From Metopolophium dirhodum (taxonomy: Eukaryota > Arthropoda > Insecta > Hemiptera > Aphididae): a DNA stretch of 64,000 nucleotides. Location of the stretch: contig NC_083566.1 in the NCBI RefSeq assembly GCF_019925205.1, forward strand, positions 36,959,558 through 37,023,557, read 5' to 3'. Shown here in pieces: positions 35,222 to 47,400 of the stretch (position 1 is the first letter of the stretch; every line of letters starts with the position of its first letter). The notes below the pieces were generated by a model. It did no database searches. It saw nothing but the letters and a program-made list of their open reading frames with translations, and had not been told where the DNA came from. Made by a program: the position numbers and the translations under genes.

Positions 35222-35511
35222 AAACTCGCATGATATGTAAAATGGTGATAAAAAAAACAAAAAAAAAAAAACGCACACATTTTATAACCGACAGTAAATT
35301 TTAGCGTTCGGAGACGGCCACTGGACCGTAAGACAATAACTCACGAACAGCGCGCTCGTATATATATATGCACGATATGACGTAAGTAGGTGCCTATAGT
35401 CTAGACGAGGAAAAGCGACAAAAACTCGGTAAACTTTGGCCGTACGCGAGTCTTGCGTCGCCTATATAATAATATAATACATAATTTATCTCCTCTCCCT
35501 CACCTCCCCTC

Positions 35512-35535
35512 GTGTGTGTGTGTGTGTGTGTGTGT
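35512..35535. repeat. (GT)n microsatellite
   Basis: Uninterrupted GT dinucleotides, complementary to 35200-35221. Confidence 0.93.
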
Positions 35536-35800
35536 ATATAGTATATATATAATGTATAGTTTTCCCAAACGTCCGGTTTTTCGGTTGTGTATTTTTATTT
35601 ACATTCGCACCGCGATCAGGAAGAGGAGCCCGCGTGATTTACTGTTATTGTTTTTAATTAGATGCGATTTTATTAGGCGGACTCCGGAAACCGTGCCGGA
35701 CAGTGCTGATTTAGCGACCGGCAATGGCCGCGAAAACAAATTGCCAACCTTTCGTAAAATCTCGGCATTTTTCATTTATATCCTATGTACACAGTGCGAA

Positions 35801-38068
35801 CGGAATTATTTAAAATATTCGTAGTCCCGGGAGTTTACCAACCTCAAAGTGGCCCAAGATAAACAAATTAAACGTAAATGGAATGTCTACATGACGTGTA
35901 TATATACCTAATATACCTATTAAATTATTTACATCGTTTTCTTTTGTATACGTTCACCGTTATTATTTTATTTATAATATAATAACCCAATACATCCCGA
36001 AGACTTAAGTATTTTAAAATTACATGTTTTCGAATAACGTTCTTATATCACTGGTATTTTTTTTTTTTAACAATTTATTTTTTAATAAAAATGTAAAGTG
36101 TTTTTAATATTGCTCCACTTTTTGTGCACTTTATTGCTTATATTAACGGATAATTCCCGTTAAACGGTTTTTTTACCCTTTTAAGTTGTAATATTTAATA
36201 CAGTTTACGACTTATATTTCATAGAATTCATTAGTCTGAAGTTTAATCCAAAACTGAGACGATGAAAATGAATGTCGATTGTTTTGAATAAAATAAAATA
36301 CTGTAATATTTACGTAATATAAAAAGATCGTACATTTAATTATTCTTTTCTGTACATTTCTTAAATGCATCTTTTATCTCAAAAAGTTCAAAAATAGGAT
36401 TTTATTAGTAATTAGTATAGGATGTATTATACTCAGGAAAAGCATTATATATTTTTAATACAATTTATGGAATTTAATTTCCAAAGCATAATGTGGTTTT
36501 TTATAATACTTTTTTAAATGTGTCAAAAAAAGAATTAAATAACGTAGGTAACAACTTTTAGTATAACATAGTTTAAAGTATAAACCTTTAGTACTATCGT
36601 AAACTCAGCAAACGGCCATAGTTGCTGAGGCTTTATTTAATAATATTAAAAAAGGTATTATCGTAATTAAAAACGACATAGCTCAATTTTTCAAAGAGAT
36701 ATTTTTTATAATATTCAACTAAAAAGAAAATATGATTATAGGTAACCATATAATCAATAATCCCGTACTTATATCAAAATAAAAACGATAATTTTTTTAT
36801 AGCAGTATACGAAAAGTGACTTTCTTTGTAGGTAGTACATATTGCATTTGGTTGAAATATTTAAATATTATTTACTTTTGCGGTTTATTGTTATCTATTA
36901 ATCGTAGCAGAGAATTTACATAATGTTTTTTTTACACATTATGCTGAATTTCAAACTAAAAATGTTACGCTTAATGATAATATTTTGATACCTAACGACA
37001 ATTTAGTAGGTTTTTTTGCTTTTATTCAAAATATAACACAAAACGTATTTTAATACGTTACCTAAGTCTCCGTATTTTAATACTGCATGTTAGCGATGAT
37101 CTGAAATCAATCACACAGTTCACCATTAGCCATTTTTACCAAAATGAGCAAACCATTGTTATTAAGATACCAAATTATATACGTTTCCGAATCAAAGGCC
37201 ATAATCGTCCCATGTATAACTTCTTTGATTCGTTTACTAAAATATATTTGACCCACTCGTAATTCTAAAAGTTATTTGAAGCATTTTGAAAGTTTCGGCT
37301 TAAGATTTGTTTAGTTTTAAACAAAACTTGATGTAAATTCACAGTTAAGTTTTGTTTGCCACGATGATCATGAACAATCCAGATTATTTTACAGTAGAAT
37401 ACTCAATATGGCGAAGCTATTACTGCTTATATTACATTACATCGTTCAGAGTTTTAATATATTTTCTTTGAAATGTGAATTTAACACAATCAAATATATG
37501 TGTAAAACAAGTACACATTTTTCAACTGAAAACAAAAACATACTGTTTTTATAAATAATAATAATATTATGTAACGAATAAGCTTATGTTTTTGTTTATT
37601 TTTAATTTTCATATCTCATACCAACCGTCGTAGTATTCATATATCAGTTTATTATAATATTCTTAAACAAATCTTTTATTGATAAATTACCAATGATAGT
37701 TATTAGAATATAATAAATTATGTATTTTTATCACCATCATAAATGAATTTCCTTACAGCTATTTAATAGTTACCTAGTATGGAACAATACTAACATGCTA
37801 CTACGAGAATTTAAAATTGTACACCCAGACCTTACCTGGATTCATTATCTTTTATAAGCGTCTGAGGTTAATTTTGTCATATTACGTAGATAAAAGATCA
37901 AACTACTTTCTATCTTGATTAATTATTAAGACTTAAATTTAAAAAAAACTAAACGGATACTTTTTCGTTCTGTTATAAAATAAATTTTAGTTGGAACCAC
38001 TTCTTATAGTAATATAAAATAACCTTAGAATTAGAGGATGGCGTACCACCGGGTTAGGCACGAAGTGA
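35801..38068. other. AT-rich stretch, nothing recognised
   Basis: Homopolymer-rich AT DNA without supported genes or repeat pairs. Confidence 0.5.
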
Positions 38069-38160
38069 GCTTAAAATCGTTTTTCGTATACAATGATTTA
38101 TCACTGTATTCAATTCAACACATCCATTACAGTGACCTACACAATAACGAGATACACTAG
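38069..38160 (+). repeat. Dispersed repeat copy (CAGAATCGTTTTTCGTATA family)
   Basis: AAAATCGTTTTTCGTATACA, then ATGATTTATCACTG, then CACATCCATTACAGTGACCT. It matches 30406-30540 and 44367-44440 with few changes. The preceding GGATGGCGTACCACCGGG (38036-38053) may also belong to the repeat. Confidence 0.8.
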
Positions 38161-41100
38161 AAAGTAGAAACATACTATACATCAGAGCTATGAGTTCCCT
38201 TGTTTTATTCTTTTGAGTAGGTAGTAATAGTCTGTATAGAACTATAGCCACTAGGAATCCAATCTTTAAAATCTACTTTAATTAATTGTGTATTTTCAAA
38301 TAAAAAATGACCTTTTTTTACTAAAGTTTTCTTCAATATACTTTAAAACTCTTAAATATACCTAACTAAAAAGTATTATTTCATGTTTTAATTATTTTTA
38401 TTATCTCAGAATAAAAAAAAAAATACAATTTAAAATCACTTATGTTTCGGAAATATTGAGTTGGTGTTAAATTATTTTTTTGGACAAGATATATTATTTT
38501 ATACATTAAAATAAAAATACTTGTTTTAATTAAAATGTGCTAAAATATTTCAATATGAATAGTTATAATATCTATAATATTATGTAATATACCTACACAA
38601 TTATATGATATATATATATAAGTACTTAGATTAAAATATTATATTATTGTGTAGGTATATGCTATAAAAACAAAATAATATAAATAATAGGTTTCTTTTC
38701 AAACAAAAGATAATTTTTAAGTATACAATTATCTTTAAATTACATAAACTTATATAAAACTAAATTTGAATATGATCTAAGAGATGATTACTTCTAGGTT
38801 GATTAATTAATAGCTCTCGATATTAAAATGTTTATTAAAAATAAAGCTATTAAATCTGAAATGTATTATTGGAGTAGTATTATTTATTGTATAGTAATAA
38901 TATGTTGGCTTTTTAAAGTTCAAGTTTATTATCAGTGAATATAGAACTTATTATTATTTAAATTTAACATTCTAAAGTTACTGTTCATGGCTAATGGTGT
39001 AGAATATACAGTATAAATCTATCCGATTTATCAAACAATGTTTTATAATATCCTCAAAGAAAAACTATTTCTCATAAGCGGCTTACAAACTACATTACTT
39101 ATTTTGTTCAATAGTGTTTGCATTTTTAAATTAGTAGGTAGATAATTGTATTCCACGTAAAATTCTAAAAAGTCCGTATTAAAAAAAAATAATATAATAA
39201 AATGTGATCAATGAGTATGATAATCCATTAATTCCTAAGCAACTATATCTATAAAATATGTTCTAAAAAGTTCGTATTAAGTATAATGTATATACACCTA
39301 TTTACTGAGAAAGGGAACACAGTAATTTTCGATGTTTAAGAAAATATAATATTTTAAAAAATGAAGAAAAAAACAAAATGTATTGTAGGGTGCTAAATTT
39401 AAAAAAAATGATTTATAAACAATATAAATGTAAATATTGCCTACAGTTAAATATTGTTCTAAAGTAAATATATTTGTTTTTCTACTCTGTAAATATGTAA
39501 TGTGTATCCGTTAAAATTACACTGAACTAGCCAAAGTATTAGTAAATTGAATCGTAAATAATAAATTACAATATCAGAATAATATAAGAAATGTGAGGCA
39601 ACACAACTATAATTAATACATATAACATTATACACTCAACTAAGTGATGCCTAGTTTCTAGTTCCTACGCTATCGATTAAAACGGTAGATTGTGTTGATT
39701 GACATTATATTATTATATTTTAATCGAATCGCCATTTAATATACTATAATATTACACTATTGTCTATTAGTTAATTTAATCAGGTTATCCCTGAGAGAAT
39801 TCTGTTTTGAGGAAATGTATTGGGAGTATGAATTTATATCGAATCCGGGTTTTGGTTTTACGTGATATCTCTTGTGGTAAACTGCCGTAACCGTATCGAG
39901 TGGTTGAGTTTTTAAATGTAAGTATAGGTATTTTGAGAAGTAGGTAGGGATAACATGGGGCAAAGCGTTCCACTGGGCAAAGTTTTACGGTAGTAATTTA
40001 TTGGTACTACGGCGTTGGGATTACACCATAAAAATTGCGCGAAATTGTCGGCTTCAACCATGTGCAATGTGTATACATCGTTGACAATCTGGTTAAATAA
40101 CAAACGTGTTTTAATAAACAAATACAAAAAATTAAAATTCGATAAAAAAAAAATCTGTTATATCGATGAACTTTTCGTCTACAATTATTCCTAAGTGTTT
40201 TTTTTTTTGAAATTCCATTACACTATTTATCTTTTACACAATAAGATTTCTTTTATATAAAATAATCATTGAGTTATGACAAAAATCGTTAAAAATGGCC
40301 TGTCGGGGTTAACTGTAAGAGTCTTACGGTAAATCGTTATGATGTCAGATATCAACATAAGACTATAACTCTATTATGTTTTATTTATATATTTACTCAT
40401 ATTAGTATATCATGTTGATAGTATATTTTATTATTATGTATAAAGTCATCATTATTTTAAGTTTAAAAATAATTTATAGTTTTTAAGAAAAAGTGTTGTT
40501 TAAAATTCAAAAATTACTTTCCGGTAAATACAGTTGTGCCAATGTTGTTAACAAGTATAATATAACATCGTACATTTTAGGTAAATTTTCATCTTTAATA
40601 TGGACTTGTTGTTTAGTATCTATTATATAATTGGACAAGACTAATAAGGTCTGTCATAATATTAAAATGTATATTGACTAACTTGTATCGTTTTACTCCA
40701 AGTATTGTAAGTTATAACATATTGTTCCTTCTTGGGGTAATTTGTTGCAAATTGTTTTCTTTTTTCTTAAAGAAGATAAAAACTTATAAATATATTTATA
40801 TCATAATCATATCAATTTTTATATGTGTCATTTTACCTAACTATTGAAAATTACACTAAATTTGTGTAAAATACAAAAAACCAAAAATGTACCATATTTG
40901 TATCATGCTCCCTATTTTGCATATTATGTGTGCTTAATGCTTTTACTCAGAAATTTATATTTAAAGTGAATTTGTATTAATAAGCCGATGGATGATTGAT
41001 TAGCTTGATATTTTTGGGCAATCAATTATAAATATTACTAACCTCTCAACCACAACCAGAAAACTTCAACCACGAGTCCACTTTATAATACATATTATGT

Positions 41101-43769
41101 ACCTATGCCATAATTCAAATCATACGTATACTTCGTTATTAATAATTGGAAAACATATGAAAATGGTAAATTTTAATGTAAAAGTTTAAAACATGTTTGA
41201 GATCAATTGATAATCTGATAAAAATTTATAAAAATTATATAGATAGGTCATATGGAATAGTAAAAACTAAAAATAAACATGATAATATGATATAATAATA
41301 TATTAATACGTGCAATGTTCGTTTTGAATATTGTTAGGTGTGATATTTTATGATTCACAATCATAAATATTATATACATTTAAGAGAAGTGTATAATTGT
41401 TTTCATAATGAGATTGATACTCATAAATCATAATTATTTAATTTAACTCATAGCACTTATGAAATAAGTAAGAAAGCAAGACCGTATTTTGGTGATTTTG
41501 GTGAAACATAAGATATATCATACAGTAAAACCTACCATAGTATGTCAGATTTTAAATTATGACAAAAAATAAATATCAATTACGACTTGTGTTTAAAAAT
41601 CATATAAATGCCATACAAAATGTGTAGTTACCTACCTATAATCTGTATATTGTACAATAATTGTAAAGCATATATAGGCATATAATGTTATAATGTAAAT
41701 ATAATTTTTAATAATGAAACAGTAGGGACAATAAATTTCGATTAAAATAAGAATACAATTGTATAACTAGGAGTTTTAATACATATTTGCGCTTCAATTT
41801 TTTTATTTAGGTACTGAATCCATACCTACAGAATGTCTTAATGCGAAATATTTATCAAGGGATTTCAAACTAAGTATCCGTAAAACTTTTTACTCTTTTT
41901 TTTTTCTGAGAAAAAGATTAAACGAAATAGTTTTTTGTCCGTAAATAGTAATAACTATACGGACATTGAAAAAAAAGAAAAGAAAAAACGGAAACTCCAA
42001 TCGAAATAATGTACAGATTTCTAGAATCTCTCATTTCTTATTTTGTATGCTGCTCACACTATGCGCTGGTCCGTCTTCGCAAGTCATATTATTGAGGTTT
42101 AAAGTAAACATTTACTTATCTCCTCATACTTCTTCAAACACAGCTTCCAAAAACCAATACGCAAAATAAATAAACATTGTAAACATACATTTATAAAATA
42201 TAATTAATTACAATATAAAAGGAAAAAAAATCATTGTTTTATCATACATCAATACGTAGGTAGGTATTACCTACATAATACATAAAGGCGATGGTGATTA
42301 AAAAGATAAATAATCAATGTAACTATTTACACACAACACAGATTGGCGAACTGTAATGATCAGTAATGAATTCGTCACATAATATACACAATACCCAACA
42401 TTTAAAACCAAAAGTTACAGATTCTCTATTTACATTATAATATTATTATTATCTATTGTTGAAACTTGTCCTTAAACCAAACCATAAATCAAATTATGAT
42501 ATTTTTATCTGATAGAAATGGCCAACTCTGTAATAATTTTCATTAAAATATATTATATGCAAAAAATATACCAATGAGAGTTAATATAAATCTAAGCTGA
42601 TTTTTTCAAGTTTAGGTAGTCTTATGTTGTTGAGGTACGTATTTAATTATAAAAGATACAAAAGTAATAATAATAAAAAAAGTTAGTTAGATAATAACTA
42701 ATAGTATAGGTTAGTTCAGACTCAGAATAAAATAGGATAAATCAATCAAATTAATAAATTTATAATATTATGCTTTTTTTTTAAAAAAAAAAAACTATAC
42801 TTGTAAACTACATCCGGTGACAAGAAAATTAATGTGTTTTTGAGATGCACAAATAAAATTCCGGTATCCTGCATCTATACATAATACATATAATATGTTA
42901 TGTGTAGTAAATAAATATAAAAGAAATTCATTGCGTTTACAACCGGCGCTCAATGAATTCATTTTAATTTGGCCGATAAAATTCAGCTGGGGTCAGGTCC
43001 ATAATTGATTGATGGGAATCCTCGCGTACCTACCTACCTTTTACATCCCGTCGACCGGCGCTTTTCGTTCGTACTAGGAAATTCACACCCAAAACACGTC
43101 CACGCCGTATAAAATACCTCCACCGTACTAAAGTCTGCGTATATAGTCTACATATCGAAAATTAAACACAAAGCAGAATGGGTGGAGAGGGAAAAAATAA
43201 GTAGAAATATAAAAACCCCTATAATCGTTTTTCTTTTAAACAGAAGGTGTACACGTGCGTTGGAGAAAAATAAAATTTAATTGTCACTAAAATCCGACAG
43301 TTTATGCTAGCTCTATAAGACGTGTAGTACGTAATAATTTGCCTCCCCTGGACACACCGAACTACGGTTATTTGCACTCAAATGAACTCACTATTGTGGC
43401 CATGGCAGTTGAATAATAATTTTACTTTCCAGCGTGACATGTATTCTAAGCAATGATAATGCATTATGCTAATCTTTTCTGTAATTTATAAAATTAAAGT
43501 TAATTATATTTTATATCGAAATTTATTTTATTTTATTCGAATGGTGAAATTTGTCCAGACTGCACATTTTATCCGGGTAGTTTTAGATTCTGAGGGGAGC
43601 AATGGATGTATTCATTTTACAACGATGAATGTCTATCATTACATTTTGAAGAAGACATTTTTTTATCTTGATAAACATTTTTACAAATGTAAAATAAACC
43701 TTTACTATTTAATACAATGATCTTCATTTGTTGTTTTTCTTGCAATTCAAAAATATCAATACTATGAAG
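38161..43769. other. Long AT-rich stretch; one small hairpin and one possible coding relic
   Basis: No intact gene. ATATACCTACACAAT (38587-38601) and ATTGTGTAGGTATAT (38646-38660) form perfect 15-bp hairpin arms. A stretch at 39757-40127 (minus) has two adjacent frames that together look less noise-like than their surroundings, listed separately. A mixed-composition patch lies at about 42950-43140. The rest is AT-rich with homopolymers. Confidence 0.5.
39757..40127 (-). pseudogene. Possible coding relic, unrecognised, frame change near the middle
   Basis: On the minus strand one frame runs 40127-39912 (VEADNFAQFLWCNPNAVVPI in its middle), and the next frame continues 39963-39757 (KPKPGFDINSYSQYISSKQN). 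Reading one into the other would give about 130 residues of less biased composition than translated AT-rich noise. I recognise no family, domain or splice site, and GC content here is only modestly raised. It could be a decayed transposon or gene fragment, or chance. Confidence 0.25.
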
Positions 43770-44362
43770 TTAAACATTTTTTATAGATGTTTAAAGTTAT
43801 ATGTTGACAACAATTCGTCAAAATAACGAAAATTTTAAAATTATTTTTAAATTATAAGTAAAAATGCGTATAATTTTCTATTTTAGTACTTATAGTTTGA
43901 ACTTTATAATTTAATACAAGGTTCCTCATATTTGTATTTTAGTTTATCTTAAAGTTTATTGACAAAAAAAATTGTATATACGTTTATTACGTACAACATT
44001 TTATGAAATTGGATGTTTAAACGTAGATAGGTATGACGTATGTGCCTATAGAGATTTTTCTCTACAATTTTAGTTGTTTGGTAGTAATTCCAAAAAAAAT
44101 TGACTGTTGAATTAATTTTAAGCCGTTTACATCGTAATCCTATTCAGTATTCTATGGTACCTACGCCACTGATGACTTATAAATTAACAATGGCTAGTAA
44201 TATTGTATTTTGAAAAAATTTTATAGTTATAAATTACAATATAACCATATTATATGGAATTTGTTTTTTGCAAAGACAAATTCAACCTATCACTCTATTC
44301 CTAGCACAAAAATAATTTACAAATAGTTTTAATATAAATAATTTATAAAATAGTGTGAGTCT
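43770..44362. repeat. Probable body of the dispersed repeat, second copy
   Basis: Begins TTTATAGATGTTTAAAG and leads, through non-coding AT-rich sequence, into the diagnostic 3' motif at 44367. Compare 29590-30190. The two bodies resemble each other in texture and start, but I cannot align them confidently by eye. Confidence 0.4.
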
Positions 44363-44440
44363 CTGCTCAGAATCGTTTGTTGTATGCAATAATTTATCAC
44401 TGAATTCAAATTCAACAAATCCATTACAGTGACCAAATCA
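44363..44440 (+). repeat. Dispersed repeat copy (CAGAATCGTTTTTCGTATA family)
   Basis: CTCAGAATCGTTTGTTGTAT, then ATAATTTATCACTGAATTCA, then CAAATCCATTACAGTGACC. Same order and spacing as 30406-30540 and 38069-38160. Confidence 0.8.
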
Positions 44441-47400
44441 ATATGTAGATGATTTCTCTATTTTTTTTTTTTTAACAAAGACTATATTTTTTTTTTTGAA
44501 TTTTGATTTTCTAAAAAAATTACATAAATGAATGTCATAACATATTAAGAAAGGCAATTATTTGATTATACACTCTGTGTACAATTATATGTATTTATTT
44601 TCTTAAAGTATGGACTTAGATACTTGTATGAGTAAAATCAAACTACCGGTTTGCATACACAATCATTAAACAAATATGAATACTGAATAGCTAATGATAA
44701 TGGTACGAATGTACGATAACCCTGATTCATTGTCCAATGATTTTTCCATTCAATTTTAGTTAACCATTAAATGAATAATATTTTTATGTATCTACATAAG
44801 TAGGTAGGTAATAGGTATGCAATTTACACTATTGGGCGATGGATATAAAATAATATTTATTACATTTCTAGGCTAAAATATTACTTCTTGATAGCAGGTA
44901 TGTATAAATGTATACAACGCAACTAAACCAATAATAAGAAATAATTGGAAATCGATAATTGGTGTAGTCTCTTCTTTCCATAACAATGGAAAAGAAAAGG
45001 CTGATACCACAAAAAAAAATTTACTTCATCGTAACAAAAACAAAACACTTAAACCAAAGGTACGTCATAAAAATGAATACAAAATATATCGATACAATTA
45101 CGGCTATATAAGTAGTAATATTAAAATACAAGACCATAAAAGTTTCATTTTGATGCAATGATTAAAATAGGTACTTTAATATAAATCAAAAATATTAATA
45201 TATTCATTTATTATCCAATATTATGTTAATTTTACTATAGTCATTGTCACCTACCCTGTTTACAACTTATGTACATTAGGTATTTCACTAAATTAATATA
45301 ATTTGTTTTATTATAGATAACAAGATACCTACTGCTGTAAAACTGTTTTTTTTTCAATTAAAGTTCTATATTGTAAACTTATAAAATATTATTATGTTGA
45401 GTTTTTTTTGAGTAAAAACATTATTTAAAATAAATTATTTCTAACACGACGTTTAGAGTAGGTAATTTAGGTAGGAACAGCCATGTAGAATGTTTTATGT
45501 TTACACAACGCTACCTTTCATAATCATAATAATTAACTTTTAACTATAATTTATTCACAGCTTATAATTGAGTTATCATACACAATTATACACTTAACGG
45601 ACAATTAGTTATTTGTAAATAAACAGCAAAAATTCAAAAAAATATTACCTTTGTAAATTATAAGATATAACAAAATTATACTTAAAAATTTCTTTTAAAC
45701 AAAGAAATATTTCTGAATCGCAAAAACGATAAATTTATGTTTACAAAGTATCGTTTGTGGACGTATTTTAAATTTTAAATGCACTGTCTTAAAATAAGAT
45801 GAAATAAAATAAAATTGTTAATTTATATTATTTGTAAAATAAACATAAATATTACATGATTTTCACTCCAATTTAGAAACTGTAAATTGTAATACTACTA
45901 TAATTATAATATAATAAATATATAAAACAATATCAATATCAATATAAAATTGAAAGTTGTACCATTATTAGAATTTTAAATATTTAAAAGGTACCTACTA
46001 TTAAAACTTTAAAGCGTATTAGATAAACATTAAATGCATATGTATGCAGAACGGTATTTGCTTATCAAAAATGTATAAAATGATAACGGTACTGAATATT
46101 TTATTCCTAAAAACAAAATGAATAAAACATAGAAAACAAATTTGAACCTTCTATTTTTTACATACTTAATATTATTATATATTTTTTATGATGTTTATTA
46201 CTGTTAACAAAAGATAAATTATTTCTATCGCGAGTTTTTTATGTTAACTTTGCTCATTTAAACCTCGTTATTTTTATCTTTTACATTAACTTATTTTGAT
46301 AATGTAATATTCCTATAACTATAGTTTTACTAAAAAAAAAATGTCTTTTTAAATATAGTATCTTTTATTTTATCTTATTATTGACCATATAACACAAATT
46401 CCATAACGCCTGGAACAAAACTGGACTGTCTGTTTTATACCAAATGATTTACTTAACCCATTAGAAAAACAGCACACAATAGCGCAACAATTCGTGTTAA
46501 GGGCATGCAAAATTATTTAAATATCAAATTGTGATTTTTACATTTATAATATTATCTAAAATTATTGTATGTTAGGTACATACACAAATACAAATATTGA
46601 AATTATTTCCTGACAATTAATGATGTATTTAAGGAATATTGTCATTATATTCTGAATAAGAATATTTGATAAATCAATAATGATCTGATAAGACATTATT
46701 AAAACTTTATCTCAATAGTAGATAATCATTTGAGTGAACATTTAAGATGTAGATTATTCATTTTGAAAGTGATGTAATTTAAGTATAAATCCTAAGAACT
46801 GACGAATTATCAAAACAGTTATAACATCTTATAATCATAATTATGTTATAAACTTTTAACGATCTTAGTTTTATAAAATATTATTTTATTTTATAGGGGT
46901 AGTAAATTAATTGTATTTGAATGAATATTTTAATCAATTTCTGAAACATAAATAAATGTCCATTTTTTCTTCAAATGAATGAATTATTAATACATGGAGG
47001 TATAAGTTATAATATATAAACAACACGAACAAATAAAGCAAACTAATTATGCATTTCATGTAAGTATAAAAAACATTTGTAGAATTTAAAATGTTAATAA
47101 AAATGAATATTTTATTATTCCTAACATGGCATTTTGAGTGTGCAATTTACGTAATATTGCGCAAATAAGTATGTAAGTACTCTTAGTGCTTACAAACATA
47201 TCATATTTGAATAATCATTTATTCAGAGCTCAATCATTTTTAATTGTACTATAATATAAGAGGAACTTAACCCAAAAAAATATATGATGTACCATTATTT
47301 TATCTCATAAATAATAAGGAAATTTATTCCATGTACATTTGAATAAATATAATAAAAAGTGACATAATTGTTTGTTTTTATTTTATCTGAAAATTTTTTC

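Larger units (their letters stand above)
34780..35800. promoter_or_regulatory. CpG-rich island with (CA)n and (GT)n tracts
   Basis: CpG-enriched segments at 34830-34890, 35040-35200, 35295-35460 and 35610-35740. It contains (CA)n at 35200-35221 and (GT)n at 35512-35535. These complementary dinucleotide runs lie about 300 bases apart and could pair. Many short open frames overlap on both strands and none shows a domain. Candidate promoter region only. Confidence 0.35.
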
